Below, in pieces: positions 51,501 through 60,790 of a stretch of 64,000 bases of DNA. Position numbers and translations under genes: made by a program. The notes beneath the pieces were generated by a model that did not search any database, was not told the DNA's origin, and saw only the letters and a program-made list of their open reading frames with translations. Within the stretch, counting starts at the first letter, position 1; each line of letters begins with the position of its first letter. This stretch comes from an uncultured Pelagibacteraceae bacterium (lineage in GTDB: Bacteria > Pseudomonadota > Alphaproteobacteria > Pelagibacterales > Pelagibacteraceae), in NCBI GenBank assembly GCA_902616675.1, contig CACMTV010000001.1:186001-250000 (forward strand). The letters run 5' to 3'.

Positions 51501-51962
51501 CTAATATAATTTTTTAAGAAGCTTTTTTTCAATAACATTCATTTTTTTATAATTAGACTCTAGTTTATGGTCATAACCAAATAAATGAACTAAGCCATGT
51601 ATCCACAGTACATCCAAATGTTTTTTAAAAGAAATTTTAGACGAAAAATTAATTTTTTTTAAATTTATTATCACATCTCCTAAATAAATTTTAATTTTTT
51701 TTTTTTTTAATATAGCTAAATTTTTTTTTGTTTGATTTGGAAAAGATAAAATATCAGTTGATTTATTTTTTTTTCGAAACTTTTTGTTAAGAGCTTTTAT
51801 TTCTTTTGAACCAGAAAGTTGTAGACTAAAAGAATAACTTTTTTTTTCAAAAAATTTATCGTTTTTAATTTTTTTAATTTTGTGTTTTAAATAAGTTTCC
51901 GGATTTTTTATAAATTTTAACCAGGATTTATCTTTGACGATAACATTAATCTTTATCATCAA
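51501..51962 (-). CDS. ybeY: Endoribonuclease YbeY, rRNA maturation
   Basis: A 153-residue metalloendoribonuclease with the zinc motif H-x3-H-x5-H at His122, His126 and His132 (HGLVHLFGYDH) and the family motifs KSTDILSFP and YLGDVIIN. It acts in 16S rRNA 3' end maturation and ribosome quality control. The protein is strongly Lys-rich. It overlaps phoH by 17 bp. The alternative start at the second Met changes nothing of note. Confidence 0.94.
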   Translation of the reverse strand: MMIKINVIVKDKSWLKFIKNPETYLKHKIKKIKNDKFFEKKSYSFSLQLSGSKEIKALNKKFRKKNKSTDILSFPNQTKKNLAILKKKKIKIYLGDVIINLKKINFSSKISFKKHLDVLWIHGLVHLFGYDHKLESNYKKMNVIEKKLLKKLY

Positions 51963-52947
51963 TTTTTTTATTAAACGCTTTAATTATCTTAGTAACCAAA
52001 GGATGTCTCACTACATCTTTGTGATCAAATTCTATCATTTTAATTTCTTTCACCTTGTCCAAGATTTTTTTTGTTTTAACCAATCCAGATTGAGATTTAT
52101 TAATTAAATCTATTTGTGATGGATCTCCATTAACAACGATTTTAGAATTTTCACCTATTCTTGTTAAAAACATCTTAATTTGTGTAAGTGTAGCATTTTG
52201 AGCTTCATCTAATATAGCAAAAGAATTTTTTAAAGTTCTTCCTCTCATAAATGCTAAAGGAGCAATTTCAATTTCACCTGACTCAATTTTTTTGTTAATT
52301 TTTTCGAAACCAAAAAGATCATAAAGCGCGTCATATAATGGCCTCAAGTATGGATCTACTTTTTCTTTCATATCACCAGGCAAGAAGCCTAGTTTTTCGC
52401 CAGCTTCTACAGCCGGTCTAGATAAAATTACTTTTTCTACTTTTTTTTCAAATAACATTGTCATTGCAACTGACACTGCTAAAAAACTTTTTCCTGTCCC
52501 TGCAGGACCTAAAGCCACAGTTATATCATTATTAGTTAAAGCTTTTATATACTCTGATTGTTTTTTAGATCTTGCTATAACTGTTTTTTTTGGTGTTTTA
52601 ATTAGTTGGCCAAAATTATGTACGTTAGATTTTAAATTTATATTTTTTTCTTTTACAGATAATACTAAGTCATGTTTTTCAATTAATTTTGTTTTTAAAT
52701 ATTTATTTATTAAAAATTTTATAGCATCTGATGCTTTGATTATTTCAGTATTATTACCCTTAATTGTGATTGAATTTCCTCTGAAAAATATTTTTGTTTT
52801 GGTTAATTTCTCTAATTCATTTAAATTGCTATTAAATTCACCCACAACTGATACTAAAATATCATTATTATAAACTTTGATGTTAATCGTTTCTTTGTCT
52901 ATTTTTTTTATATTATAATTTTGATCAAGATTTTCTATTTTAGACAT
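51946..52947 (-). CDS. phoH: PhoH-family ATPase (YbeZ)
   Basis: A 333-residue P-loop protein. An N-terminal KH-like region (about 25-85) precedes Walker A GPAGTGKS (147-154), SRPAVEAGEKLGFLPGD, Walker B SFAILDEAQNAT and VVNGDPSQIDL. The family is linked to YbeY and RNA metabolism. It overlaps ybeY by 17 bp and follows miaB after 2 bp, the standard miaB-phoH-ybeY order. Confidence 0.94.
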   Translation of the reverse strand: MSKIENLDQNYNIKKIDKETINIKVYNNDILVSVVGEFNSNLNELEKLTKTKIFFRGNSITIKGNNTEIIKASDAIKFLINKYLKTKLIEKHDLVLSVKEKNINLKSNVHNFGQLIKTPKKTVIARSKKQSEYIKALTNNDITVALGPAGTGKSFLAVSVAMTMLFEKKVEKVILSRPAVEAGEKLGFLPGDMKEKVDPYLRPLYDALYDLFGFEKINKKIESGEIEIAPLAFMRGRTLKNSFAILDEAQNATLTQIKMFLTRIGENSKIVVNGDPSQIDLINKSQSGLVKTKKILDKVKEIKMIEFDHKDVVRHPLVTKIIKAFNKKIDDKD

Positions 52948-52949
52948 GA

Positions 52950-54281
52950 TTAAGCTGCTAAGTGATTAACATTATCAATTAATTCTCCGTAGATTGTATG
53001 TTGAGAAAAATTTTTTATAAGTACTCTTTTTTCTTTTCTAATTATATTTTCTTTTGAATGAACTATAACTGGATTTTGGTATTCATCTCTGCCAAAATAT
53101 TTATCCTTTTCATCTTTCATTTTATTTTCAAACAATACTTTGACTTTCTGGTTAAGTAGTTTTTTTTTATAATTTAGTTTGATTTTTTCTGCTAAATTTT
53201 GAAATACAAAAAGTCTTTTTTTTGCTAATTTTTCATCAATCATTTCCATTTCGCAAGCAGGTGTACCTGGTCTTGGACTATAGATAAAAGAGTATGAATT
53301 TATAAATTTAACTCTTTTCATTAATTCGCAACTTTTTTTAAAATCATCATCTCTTTCACCAGGATAAGCAATTATAAAATCGCTAGCAAATTTTATTTTA
53401 GGATTTTTTTCTTTTAAAGTATTAATAATTTCAAAATAATCTTTGATAGTGTGTTTTCTGTTCATACTTTTCAATATTACGTCTGAGCCTGACTGCACAG
53501 GAAGATGTAAAAGTGGCATTAACTTTGTACAATCTTTATGGGCTTCAAACAAATCTTTAGTCATATCTTTAGGATGAGAAGTATAATAGCGAACTCTTAA
53601 AAGATCCTTTTTTTTTTCAAGAGCGTAAATTATATCAGATAGAAATTTATTATTATTATTATAAGCATTTACATTTTGGCCAAGTAAAATTAATTCTTTT
53701 GAACCATTACTTATAAGCCTATCTGCTTCATTTAAAATTTCATGAAAGTTTCTTGAATGTTCTGGGCCCCTCGTGTATGGAACGACACAGAATTTACAAA
53801 ATTTATCACAACCTTCTTGTATTGTTAAAAAAGAGGATACATTTGAATTATTATTATGAGTTAATTTAAGTTCATCAAATTTTTTAATTGTCTCAAAATT
53901 AGTAATTTCATATTGTTCTTTTTTATTTTCAATATCTTTAATTACTTTATTAATAGAATGATAAGACTGGGGGCCAATAACTGCATCAACGTAACGATCC
54001 TTTTTAAGTATTAAATCACCTTCAGCTTGAGCTACGCATCCAGTAATAATTAAAATAGGTTTTTTTTTATTTTTAAATTCTTTTTTAACTCTTCCAACAT
54101 CATGAAATACTTTTTCTGTTGCTTTTTCTCTTATATGACAAGTATTAATTATATAGCAATCGGCTTCAGATTTTTTTGTGGTTGGAAAATAATCAATTTT
54201 TTTTGTAATATCAAATATTCGGTTACTATCATACTCATTCATTTGACAACCAAAAGTTTTTATAAATATTTTTTTTTTCAA
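52950..54281 (-). CDS. miaB: tRNA-2-methylthio-N6-dimethylallyladenosine synthase
   Basis: A 443-residue methylthiotransferase. The UPF0004 domain cysteines are Cys12, Cys48 and Cys82, binding the auxiliary Fe-S cluster, and the radical-SAM C-x3-C-x2-C cysteines are Cys158, Cys162 and Cys165. VQSGSDVILKSMNR and a C-terminal TRAM domain are present. It adds the methylthio group to i6A37 of tRNAs. It lies directly after fur (1-bp gap). Confidence 0.95.
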   Translation of the reverse strand: MKKKIFIKTFGCQMNEYDSNRIFDITKKIDYFPTTKKSEADCYIINTCHIREKATEKVFHDVGRVKKEFKNKKKPILIITGCVAQAEGDLILKKDRYVDAVIGPQSYHSINKVIKDIENKKEQYEITNFETIKKFDELKLTHNNNSNVSSFLTIQEGCDKFCKFCVVPYTRGPEHSRNFHEILNEADRLISNGSKELILLGQNVNAYNNNNKFLSDIIYALEKKKDLLRVRYYTSHPKDMTKDLFEAHKDCTKLMPLLHLPVQSGSDVILKSMNRKHTIKDYFEIINTLKEKNPKIKFASDFIIAYPGERDDDFKKSCELMKRVKFINSYSFIYSPRPGTPACEMEMIDEKLAKKRLFVFQNLAEKIKLNYKKKLLNQKVKVLFENKMKDEKDKYFGRDEYQNPVIVHSKENIIRKEKRVLIKNFSQHTIYGELIDNVNHLAA

Positions 54282-54282
54282 A

Positions 54283-54708
54283 TTATTTTCTTTTTTTTAT
54301 CCCATAAAGTTCGAGTTTATGATCTACTAAATTATAACCAAGCTTCTTAGCTATCTTATTTTGTAATTCTTCAATATCTTTGTCAACAAATTCAATAATT
54401 TCTCCAGTGTTTACATCAATTAAATGATCATGATGTTCTTCCGTAGATGGTTCGTATCTAGATTTTCCCTCTTTAAAGTCATGCCTTTCGATTATACCTG
54501 ACTCTTCAAATAGTTTTAAAGTTCTGTAAACTGTTGCTATACTAATTTTTTTATCTACCAAGCTGACTCTTTTATGTAACTCATCAACATCAGGATGATC
54601 TTTTGATCCAAAAGTTGTCTTTGATTCTGACATTATTTTGGCGATTACTCTCCTTTGCTCAGTAAGCCTTACACCTTTTTGTTTACATTTTTCCTCTATA
54701 ATACTCAT
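54283..54708 (-). CDS. fur: Ferric uptake regulator family protein
   Basis: A 141-residue Fur-family repressor. The DNA-binding region has VRLTEQRRVIAKIM and SIATVYRTLKLFEESG, and metal ligands sit in HDFKEGKSRYEPSTEEHHDH (read in two parts). There is no C-terminal C-x2-C structural zinc site. The location between tsaB and miaB is where alphaproteobacterial Fur/Mur is normally found. In many alphaproteobacteria this protein senses manganese (Mur) while Irr handles iron, so the metal is uncertain. Confidence 0.9.
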   Translation of the reverse strand: MSIIEEKCKQKGVRLTEQRRVIAKIMSESKTTFGSKDHPDVDELHKRVSLVDKKISIATVYRTLKLFEESGIIERHDFKEGKSRYEPSTEEHHDHLIDVNTGEIIEFVDKDIEELQNKIAKKLGYNLVDHKLELYGIKKRK

Positions 54709-54717
54709 TTTTATTAT

Positions 54718-55107
54718 TTAACCCATTTTCTGATAAATTGGATTTACCATTTTATTTTTTAATTGTTTATTTTTTATTAAAATCTCAATATTTTCAAGTT
54801 TAAATTGGGCTAATTGGTCACTTTTATAGCCATAAAGTTTGGAACCATATACAATTCGGATTCCTTTTGCCACAGACAAAGATATTCGTACAGAGGAGTA
54901 GCTGCCAGGACCCATGTTGACTATTAAAGAGTATTTGTTGCTTAATTTAACTTTATATTTGTTTGTAAAGCGAATAATATTATTAACAAGTTGATTGTTT
55001 GAGTTAATATTGTTTTGTAATTTTTTTTTAAAAAATTTATTGTTAGATTTTAAACCTATTGAATTGTTTTTACCAGTGCAACTTATAATTAAAAAATTTT
55101 TAATCAT
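54718..55107 (-). CDS. tsaB: Shortened TsaB-like protein, t6A biosynthesis
   Basis: A 129-residue protein with the TsaB N-terminal domain: LIISCTGKNNSIGL replaces the usual IDTS..S-A-L start, followed by NMGPGSYSSVRISLSVAKGI, the signature of the family. The C terminus NPIYQKMG recalls the terminal P-x-Y motif of complete TsaB. About 80-100 residues that form the second domain in typical TsaB (200-230 residues) are missing, with no frameshift visible. It would partner TsaD and TsaE. rimI, usually next to it, is absent; fur follows after 9 bp. Confidence 0.82.
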   Translation of the reverse strand: MIKNFLIISCTGKNNSIGLKSNNKFFKKKLQNNINSNNQLVNNIIRFTNKYKVKLSNKYSLIVNMGPGSYSSVRISLSVAKGIRIVYGSKLYGYKSDQLAQFKLENIEILIKNKQLKNKMVNPIYQKMG

Positions 55108-56116
55108 CTGTTTTTTTTATTTTCCTTTAAAATTAAATTTACACTCATCTGAATTAGCAATAGATGACTTTGGTATAATTACTATAATGTATCACCGATT
55201 TGAAGAAAATAAATACCCATCCACTAATATAAAAATGGATGCCTTTAACGAACACATTAAAATTATAAAAGAAAATGGTATTAAATTTATTAATCCTGCT
55301 AACTTTGAAGATGAATTGAAAAATAATAAAAGTGAAAGAAAAATACTTCTTACAATTGATGACGGATATCAATCTTTTTATGATAATGCTTGGCCGATTT
55401 TAAAAGAATCAAAAATACCTTTTATTTTGTTTGTAAGTACAAGAGAAGTTGGGAAAAAAGGATATATGAGCTGGGAAAATATCAAAGAAATAGCGGAATA
55501 TGATTTTGTTGAAATAGGTAATCACAGTCACACTCATGAATATCTTATTGACTTTACAGATCAAGAAATAATAAGTGATTTAAAAGAGTCTATAGAAATC
55601 TTTAACAACAGACTTGGAAAAAATTCTAATTTTTTTTCCTATCCATTCGGAGAATATAGCTCTAGCCTAAAAAGTATAGTTATTGAGCTTGGCTTTAAGT
55701 ATGCTTTTGGTCAACATTCTGGAGTAGCGGATTACACTAAAAATTTTTTTGAAATGCCACGATTTCCAATCAATGAAAAGTATGGAGAAATAGAAAGATT
55801 TAAAACTATACTTAAAACTCTTCCATTTCCATATAAAGACATTCAGCCAGAAGAAAAATATATTAGCAATGAAAACAATCCGCCAAAAGTAAATATTCAA
55901 TTCTACGATAACTTAAAGAATTTAAAAAATATAAATTGTTTTTCAAATGAGCAGGATAAATGGAGAAACTCAGAGATTAGCTTAAATAATAATAATTTGA
56001 ATATTAATTTAAAAGGGAAATTTACAACTGAACGAGGAAGAATTAATTGTTCTTTAAGAGAAAAAAATGGTTTTTATAGATGGCTAGGCGTTCAATTTGT
56101 AGTAAAAGAAAAATAA
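55076..56116 (+). CDS. Exported polysaccharide deacetylase (NodB-type)
   Basis: About 346 residues. The GTG at 55076 gives a good signal peptide (QLIIKKFLIICFFYF, Ser/Ser/Glu region after); a frame from 54995 would extend further into tsaB and lacks sense as a signal. The NodB domain has the metal and catalytic motifs LTIDDGYQSF (Asp-Asp), GNHSHTHE (His-x3-His) and FSYPFGEYS. A C-terminal beta-rich region of about 85 residues is unassigned. It probably removes acetyl groups from GlcNAc-containing glycans in the envelope. Its start overlaps the divergent tsaB start by 32 bp. Confidence 0.82.
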   Translation: MQLIIKKFLIICFFYFPLKLNLHSSELAIDDFGIITIMYHRFEENKYPSTNIKMDAFNEHIKIIKENGIKFINPANFEDELKNNKSERKILLTIDDGYQSFYDNAWPILKESKIPFILFVSTREVGKKGYMSWENIKEIAEYDFVEIGNHSHTHEYLIDFTDQEIISDLKESIEIFNNRLGKNSNFFSYPFGEYSSSLKSIVIELGFKYAFGQHSGVADYTKNFFEMPRFPINEKYGEIERFKTILKTLPFPYKDIQPEEKYISNENNPPKVNIQFYDNLKNLKNINCFSNEQDKWRNSEISLNNNNLNINLKGKFTTERGRINCSLREKNGFYRWLGVQFVVKEK

Positions 56117-56118
56117 AT

Positions 56119-57645
56119 TTAGAGCTGTATATCTTTTTTGACGACAGAGTTAGTTAATTGAACTTTCTCAAAATCTGATAGATCGTTTTGTTTAATTATT
56201 TGCTCTAAAATATCTGTATATTCTTTTCCAGTTTGAGCATATCTGTCTAAAGTATCTGTCAGATCCAAACCTTTAATAGATTTATTTCTTTTTCTGATAC
56301 TATATCTTTTTTCTCTAAACTCTGAATAGCCTCTGTGAGTGTTTAGATTGTTCTTATAGGCTTTAACTGAAGCTCTTAAGATTGGAAATCTGAGGATTTT
56401 GTGACCTTCGTTTTTTCCTTTGTTTAATGGTTCTATACCTTGGCCAGTCCATGTCCACTGACCAAATATTGCGTTCCCCTCTAAAGCAAATCTTGATGTT
56501 CCCCAACCACTTTCCTTAGCAGCTTGCGCCAGTGCGATAGAGACAGGTATAATATCCATTCTTTTATTTAATTCAGTCATATCAGAATTTTTTACTTTGT
56601 ATTCTCTTAGTTTTAATCTTAACCAAGATTTTTCTTTATCAGAAGTCATTTTTTTTGAAGTAATTCTTTTTAATTTTAATTTGTCATCTAAAATTTTATC
56701 ATTTTCAGCGACCACTAAAGGCAAAACAATTTTGATAAATGTCTCCTTTTTAAGTTTAGTGTCCTTAATTTCATCTAAATCCTTTGGGAATTGGGTAAAA
56801 TATATCGGTTTAACTCTTTTTTGATATCTCACTGTCTTCAAATCATATTCAACATCTTCAAACAAACTTAAAACTGTCTCAGTTTTGATATTTAAGTTTG
56901 GTAGGACTAATTCAGTGACTTGACTTGGAGATTTCTCTTTTTTTGGTTCAGGTTTTTTTACCTGTTTTTGCTCCTCTTTTTTTTGGGGTTTTTTTTCTAT
57001 TTTTTTCTTAACTTCTTTCTGTTTTTCAAGTTTTTTTGGTTTTTCTTTAACAACTGAAACCGACTCAGTTACGTTACTTCCGTCATAGTTTTCCTTTAGT
57101 GTGAAAAAAGTAATACCTATAGCGCAGATAAAGACTACAATTCCAAAACCTTTTATCAACTTGTTAGTTTTTGTTTTTTCAACTTCCGAGGTATAAAAAC
57201 TACTAAACAAATTTACTAATGAATCCGAAACAAAACTTGAAACTGTATTAAATATTTTGGGGATTGTATTTAAAATGCCAAGTCCTAAACTGCCAGAGTT
57301 CCTCCACAATCTTATAAAGAAATTTCCAACTCCTCCAGTGGTGTCATCGTATAATCCTGTAGCTCCTTTTTTCGTTCTTTTGAAAAATTTTCCTACCCCA
57401 TCTGTTGTATTGCTATAAAATCCCGAAACTTCTTTTCCTGCTTTTGAAATAGGATTTGAGATAGTTTTCTTAAAAAAACTTATATTAAAATCTTTTGGTA
57501 TAGGTACATTATTCTTTTTTAAAATATGCTCAATTTGATGAGTAGTAAGATTCTTTTTTCTTTTAATATAATCTTGTATTTCAGAAATTTTGTATATACT
57601 TGCTAATTCAAGCAATTTATCTCTATAACTTAAATTTTTTTTCAT
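56119..57645 (-). CDS. Membrane-anchored glucosaminidase-domain protein with N-terminal repeats
   Basis: A 508-residue protein in four parts. The N-terminal 60 residues look like a helical peripheral domain. Residues about 75-122 hold two near-repeats of a G-x-Y-x-x-T-T-x-G-V-G-x-F-F-x-R unit. A single membrane helix lies near 165-182, then a Lys/Glu-rich linker of about 50 residues (KKEEQKQVKKPEPKKEKSP). The C-terminal Bax/FlgJ-like glucosaminidase domain has ALAQAAKESGWGTSRFALEGN in two adjoining parts, with the likely catalytic Glu in AKESGWG. It probably cleaves peptidoglycan glycan chains. It converges with the deacetylase gene (2-bp gap). Confidence 0.78.
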   Translation of the reverse strand: MKKNLSYRDKLLELASIYKISEIQDYIKRKKNLTTHQIEHILKKNNVPIPKDFNISFFKKTISNPISKAGKEVSGFYSNTTDGVGKFFKRTKKGATGLYDDTTGGVGNFFIRLWRNSGSLGLGILNTIPKIFNTVSSFVSDSLVNLFSSFYTSEVEKTKTNKLIKGFGIVVFICAIGITFFTLKENYDGSNVTESVSVVKEKPKKLEKQKEVKKKIEKKPQKKEEQKQVKKPEPKKEKSPSQVTELVLPNLNIKTETVLSLFEDVEYDLKTVRYQKRVKPIYFTQFPKDLDEIKDTKLKKETFIKIVLPLVVAENDKILDDKLKLKRITSKKMTSDKEKSWLRLKLREYKVKNSDMTELNKRMDIIPVSIALAQAAKESGWGTSRFALEGNAIFGQWTWTGQGIEPLNKGKNEGHKILRFPILRASVKAYKNNLNTHRGYSEFREKRYSIRKRNKSIKGLDLTDTLDRYAQTGKEYTDILEQIIKQNDLSDFEKVQLTNSVVKKDIQL

Positions 57646-58188
57646 CTAAGTGGCCTCGACTGAGTTTACTTCTTTAACATAATGTTTTAACAAATTTTGT
57701 ACCCCTTGTTTTAAAGTCATTATTGAGCTTGGGCAACCAGAGCAGGCCCCTTGTAATTCGACCTTAACAACACCGTTTTCAAAGGATTTAAATTTAATGT
57801 CACCTCCATCTCTTGCAACTGCTGGCCTTATTTTAGTATCTAAGACATCCCTAATTTTTAAAATAGTTTCATTATCGTCTGATTTTTTTTCTTTTCTATG
57901 GTCAATCAATATTGGATCTTCAGTTTTTTCGAAATAATCATTTAAATGTGAAATGATCATCGGTTTTAAACTATCCCAAGATACATTTTTTTCTTTTTTT
58001 ACTGTCAAAAAATTTTCTGAAATTAAGACGAGTTCTACGCCTGAAAAATTTAATACCTCTTTTATAAAAGGGATTTTAATGCTCTTTAAATTAGATTTTT
58101 TGAATTCCTCTGTACCGACTTTTGATAAAATTTTTTGTGACAAAAATTTTAACGAGTCTGGGTTAGGTGTTTGTTCTACTTGTATCAT
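57646..58188 (-). CDS. NfuA-like iron-sulfur carrier (NifU C-terminal domain)
   Basis: A 180-residue Nfu protein. The N-terminal domain (NPDSLKFLSQKIL, about 9-90) matches the Nfu N-terminal fold, and the C-terminal NifU domain has RPAVARDGGDIKF and the cluster-binding pair Cys149/Cys152 (GACSGCPSSIM). It carries 4Fe-4S clusters to apo-proteins such as MiaB. It lies between trpS (15-bp gap) and the glucosaminidase gene (start adjoining). Mitochondrial NFU1 has the same domain order. Confidence 0.92.
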   Translation of the reverse strand: MIQVEQTPNPDSLKFLSQKILSKVGTEEFKKSNLKSIKIPFIKEVLNFSGVELVLISENFLTVKKEKNVSWDSLKPMIISHLNDYFEKTEDPILIDHRKEKKSDDNETILKIRDVLDTKIRPAVARDGGDIKFKSFENGVVKVELQGACSGCPSSIMTLKQGVQNLLKHYVKEVNSVEAT

Positions 58189-58203
58189 TATAGGATATAT
58201 ATA

Positions 58204-59205
58204 TTACACAAATCCTACTATTTCACGTATCTTTTTAAGGTTTTCCTCAGCGATTATAGTGGCTTTTTGTTTGCCTTTTTTTAATACATCTTCTAGGTGT
58301 TCTTTATCTTTCATTAATTTTGCAATATTCTTTCCGATTGGACTAATTGTCTCAACTAATTTTTCCGAAAGTTTTATTTTTAATGATGAAAAATCTTTTC
58401 CTAAAAATTCGTTAATAGTAGTTTCAATTTTTTGATCTGATATATCTGAGTATATACTTAATAGATTATAGGCCTCTGGTCGATTTTCATAATCTTGTAT
58501 ATTTTCAGTAATTGGGTCTGCATCAGTTTTTGCTTTTTTTATTTTTTTTACAATTTCATCTGAACTATCTTTTAAATTTATCCTAGAATAATCAGACTCT
58601 TCGGACTTGCTCATTTTTTTTGTTCCATCTCTTAAGCTCATGACACGAGAAATATTTTTTTGAATTAAAGGTTCCGGCAGAGGGAAAAAATCTTTTTTAT
58701 TAAAATCATTATTAAACTTTTGCGCAATATCTCTCGATAACTCTAAATGCTGCTTCTGATCAGCACCAACAGGCACATGTGTAGCTTTATATAGCAATAT
58801 ATCTGCGGCCATTAAATTTGGATAGATATATAAACCTACACTAGCTTTTTCTTTATCTTTGCCAGCTTTATCTTTGAACTGAGTCATACGATTTAACCAT
58901 CCAACTCTACAAACACAATTCAAAATCCAAGCAAGTTCTGCGTGACCACTTACAGATGATTGATTAAAAATTATACTCTTTTCTGAGTCAAGACCAGAAG
59001 CTATGAAACCTGCAGTAGTTTCTAAAATATTTGAATTCAACTCTTTTGGGTTTTGAAATGTTGTAATAGCGTGTAAATCAACTACGCAATATAAGCAGTT
59101 CTTTGACTTTTGAAGTGAAACAAAATTTTTTAAAGCTCCTAGATAATTTCCTAGATGTAAATTACCAGTCGGTTGAACCCCAGAAAATACTAATTCCTTT
59201 TTCAT
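58204..59205 (-). CDS. trpS: Tryptophanyl-tRNA synthetase
   Basis: A 333-residue class I synthetase. The HIGH-type signature PTGNLHLGN is at 12-20, the KMSKS loop at about 197-203 (KKMSKSEE), and the tryptophan-site region [17 protein letters not shown] is present in the middle. Length is standard. It starts 1 bp after murJ on the same strand, and nfu follows. This murJ-trpS-nfu order is common in alphaproteobacteria. Confidence 0.96.
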   Translation of the reverse strand: MKKELVFSGVQPTGNLHLGNYLGALKNFVSLQKSKNCLYCVVDLHAITTFQNPKELNSNILETTAGFIASGLDSEKSIIFNQSSVSGHAELAWILNCVCRVGWLNRMTQFKDKAGKDKEKASVGLYIYPNLMAADILLYKATHVPVGADQKQHLELSRDIAQKFNNDFNKKDFFPLPEPLIQKNISRVMSLRDGTKKMSKSEESDYSRINLKDSSDEIVKKIKKAKTDADPITENIQDYENRPEAYNLLSIYSDISDQKIETTINEFLGKDFSSLKIKLSEKLVETISPIGKNIAKLMKDKEHLEDVLKKGKQKATIIAEENLKKIREIVGFV

Positions 59206-59206
59206 A

Positions 59207-60733
59207 CTAGTTAGTTTTAAAACTTCTTAAATTGAATACTTTTAAAAAATAACAAATCAAAAAATACAATAAAGCCACGAAGATTACTATAAATAATAAG
59301 TATAAAATTTTGTAATCGCCTGAATAACTTAAGTTTTTTGCAAAATAATTTATACTATAATGAAAAACATAGGACAGAATAGAAGTAGAAAATACTATCT
59401 TCATTAACCGAGTATAAAAATTTGGTTCAATTCTTAAATATCCATTTTTTAAAAGAATATATAGATAGCAAAGAACTCCAATCCAAGTAGATAAAGTTGT
59501 AGCAATTGGAATAATAACAAAACCAATTTGTTTAAAAAATAGAACACTTATAAAAACATTGATAATGACGACAACTGATGAAATTTTAAATGGGGTCATT
59601 GTGTTATCTCTAGCAAAAAAGAAATTCGCAAATATTTTTAATACTGCAAAAGCTGGTATACCGTAACCAAAATATTGTAATGCAAGTGATGTTTGTTCAA
59701 TATCGTCCTCTGTAAAAGATCCATATCCAAACAAAGCATTTACTATTTCATCGGAGCCAATGATTAAAGCTACACTAGCTGGCAATGATAATAATAAAGA
59801 CAATTCTAAAGATTTATTTTGTATCTTATTTGCCTGATGAATTTTTTTATTTTTAATTAATTTGCTAAGTATTGGCAAAGATACAGTGCTCACTGCAATA
59901 CCTGCTATGGCAAGATTAATTTGATAAACTCTATCTGCGTAGTAAAGATAAGAAACTGCCCCAGACTGAAATGAGGCTATAATTGTCCCTACCAAAATAC
60001 TAATTTGTATTACTCCAGATGAAAAAATACTGGGCAAAAGTTTCTTCAAAAAAAATTGAACTTTCTGTCTTATTTTTTTTTTAAAGACTAATGAAGGCTG
60101 ATAATATTTTGAAGCGAAGAAAATTAAAAAAATTAATTGTATTAATCCTGATATTGAAACTCCATAAGATAAATTAAGTGCGTAATCTAATTTAAAATAA
60201 TATGAAATAATCAAAGAAAATATTAAAATTAAATTTAAAAAAATTGGCGCAGCGGCGGCAGCAGCAAATTTATTTTCAGTATTTAAAATTCCCGCGAAAA
60301 AAGAAGACAAACTTACAAAGGCTAAAAACGGGAAAGTAATTCTAGTTAAATCTACTGCTAAGTCAAATTTGTTACCATTATCGATAAAACCAGGAGCAAT
60401 TAAATAAACTACGTACGGTGTAAAAATTTCTACTATTAAAACCACCGTTAAGAGTCCTACGGTTAGTAAAGTTAAAACTTCATCAGCAAATCTTTTTCCT
60501 TGCGCTTTGCTTTTTAATTTTTCAGACGCATAACTTGGAATAAATGCTGCGTTAAACGTACCTTCTGCAAACAATCTTCTGAAAGTATTAGGAAGTCTGA
60601 ACGCTACAAAAAAAGCATCAGCGTATATAGAAGTTCCTAAAAATATTGCTATCAATATATCTCTAAAATAACCAAGAACACGGCTCAACATAGTATAAAA
60701 ACTAAATACAGTGGTTGAAGATAATAAATTCAT
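59207..60733 (-). CDS. murJ: Lipid II flippase
   Basis: A 508-residue membrane protein with about 14 helices. The MVN signature is clear: [47 protein letters not shown] (in two adjoining parts) and the later [14 protein letters not shown]. MurJ flips the lipid-linked peptidoglycan precursor across the inner membrane. Divergent from maeB across 57 bp. Confidence 0.95.
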   Translation of the reverse strand: MNLLSSTTVFSFYTMLSRVLGYFRDILIAIFLGTSIYADAFFVAFRLPNTFRRLFAEGTFNAAFIPSYASEKLKSKAQGKRFADEVLTLLTVGLLTVVLIVEIFTPYVVYLIAPGFIDNGNKFDLAVDLTRITFPFLAFVSLSSFFAGILNTENKFAAAAAAPIFLNLILIFSLIISYYFKLDYALNLSYGVSISGLIQLIFLIFFASKYYQPSLVFKKKIRQKVQFFLKKLLPSIFSSGVIQISILVGTIIASFQSGAVSYLYYADRVYQINLAIAGIAVSTVSLPILSKLIKNKKIHQANKIQNKSLELSLLLSLPASVALIIGSDEIVNALFGYGSFTEDDIEQTSLALQYFGYGIPAFAVLKIFANFFFARDNTMTPFKISSVVVIINVFISVLFFKQIGFVIIPIATTLSTWIGVLCYLYILLKNGYLRIEPNFYTRLMKIVFSTSILSYVFHYSINYFAKNLSYSGDYKILYLLFIVIFVALLYFLICYFLKVFNLRSFKTN

Positions 60734-60790
60734 AATTAAGACAAAATTTTTAGTGATATATTCACTTATATATTACATACTCAAAATCCA

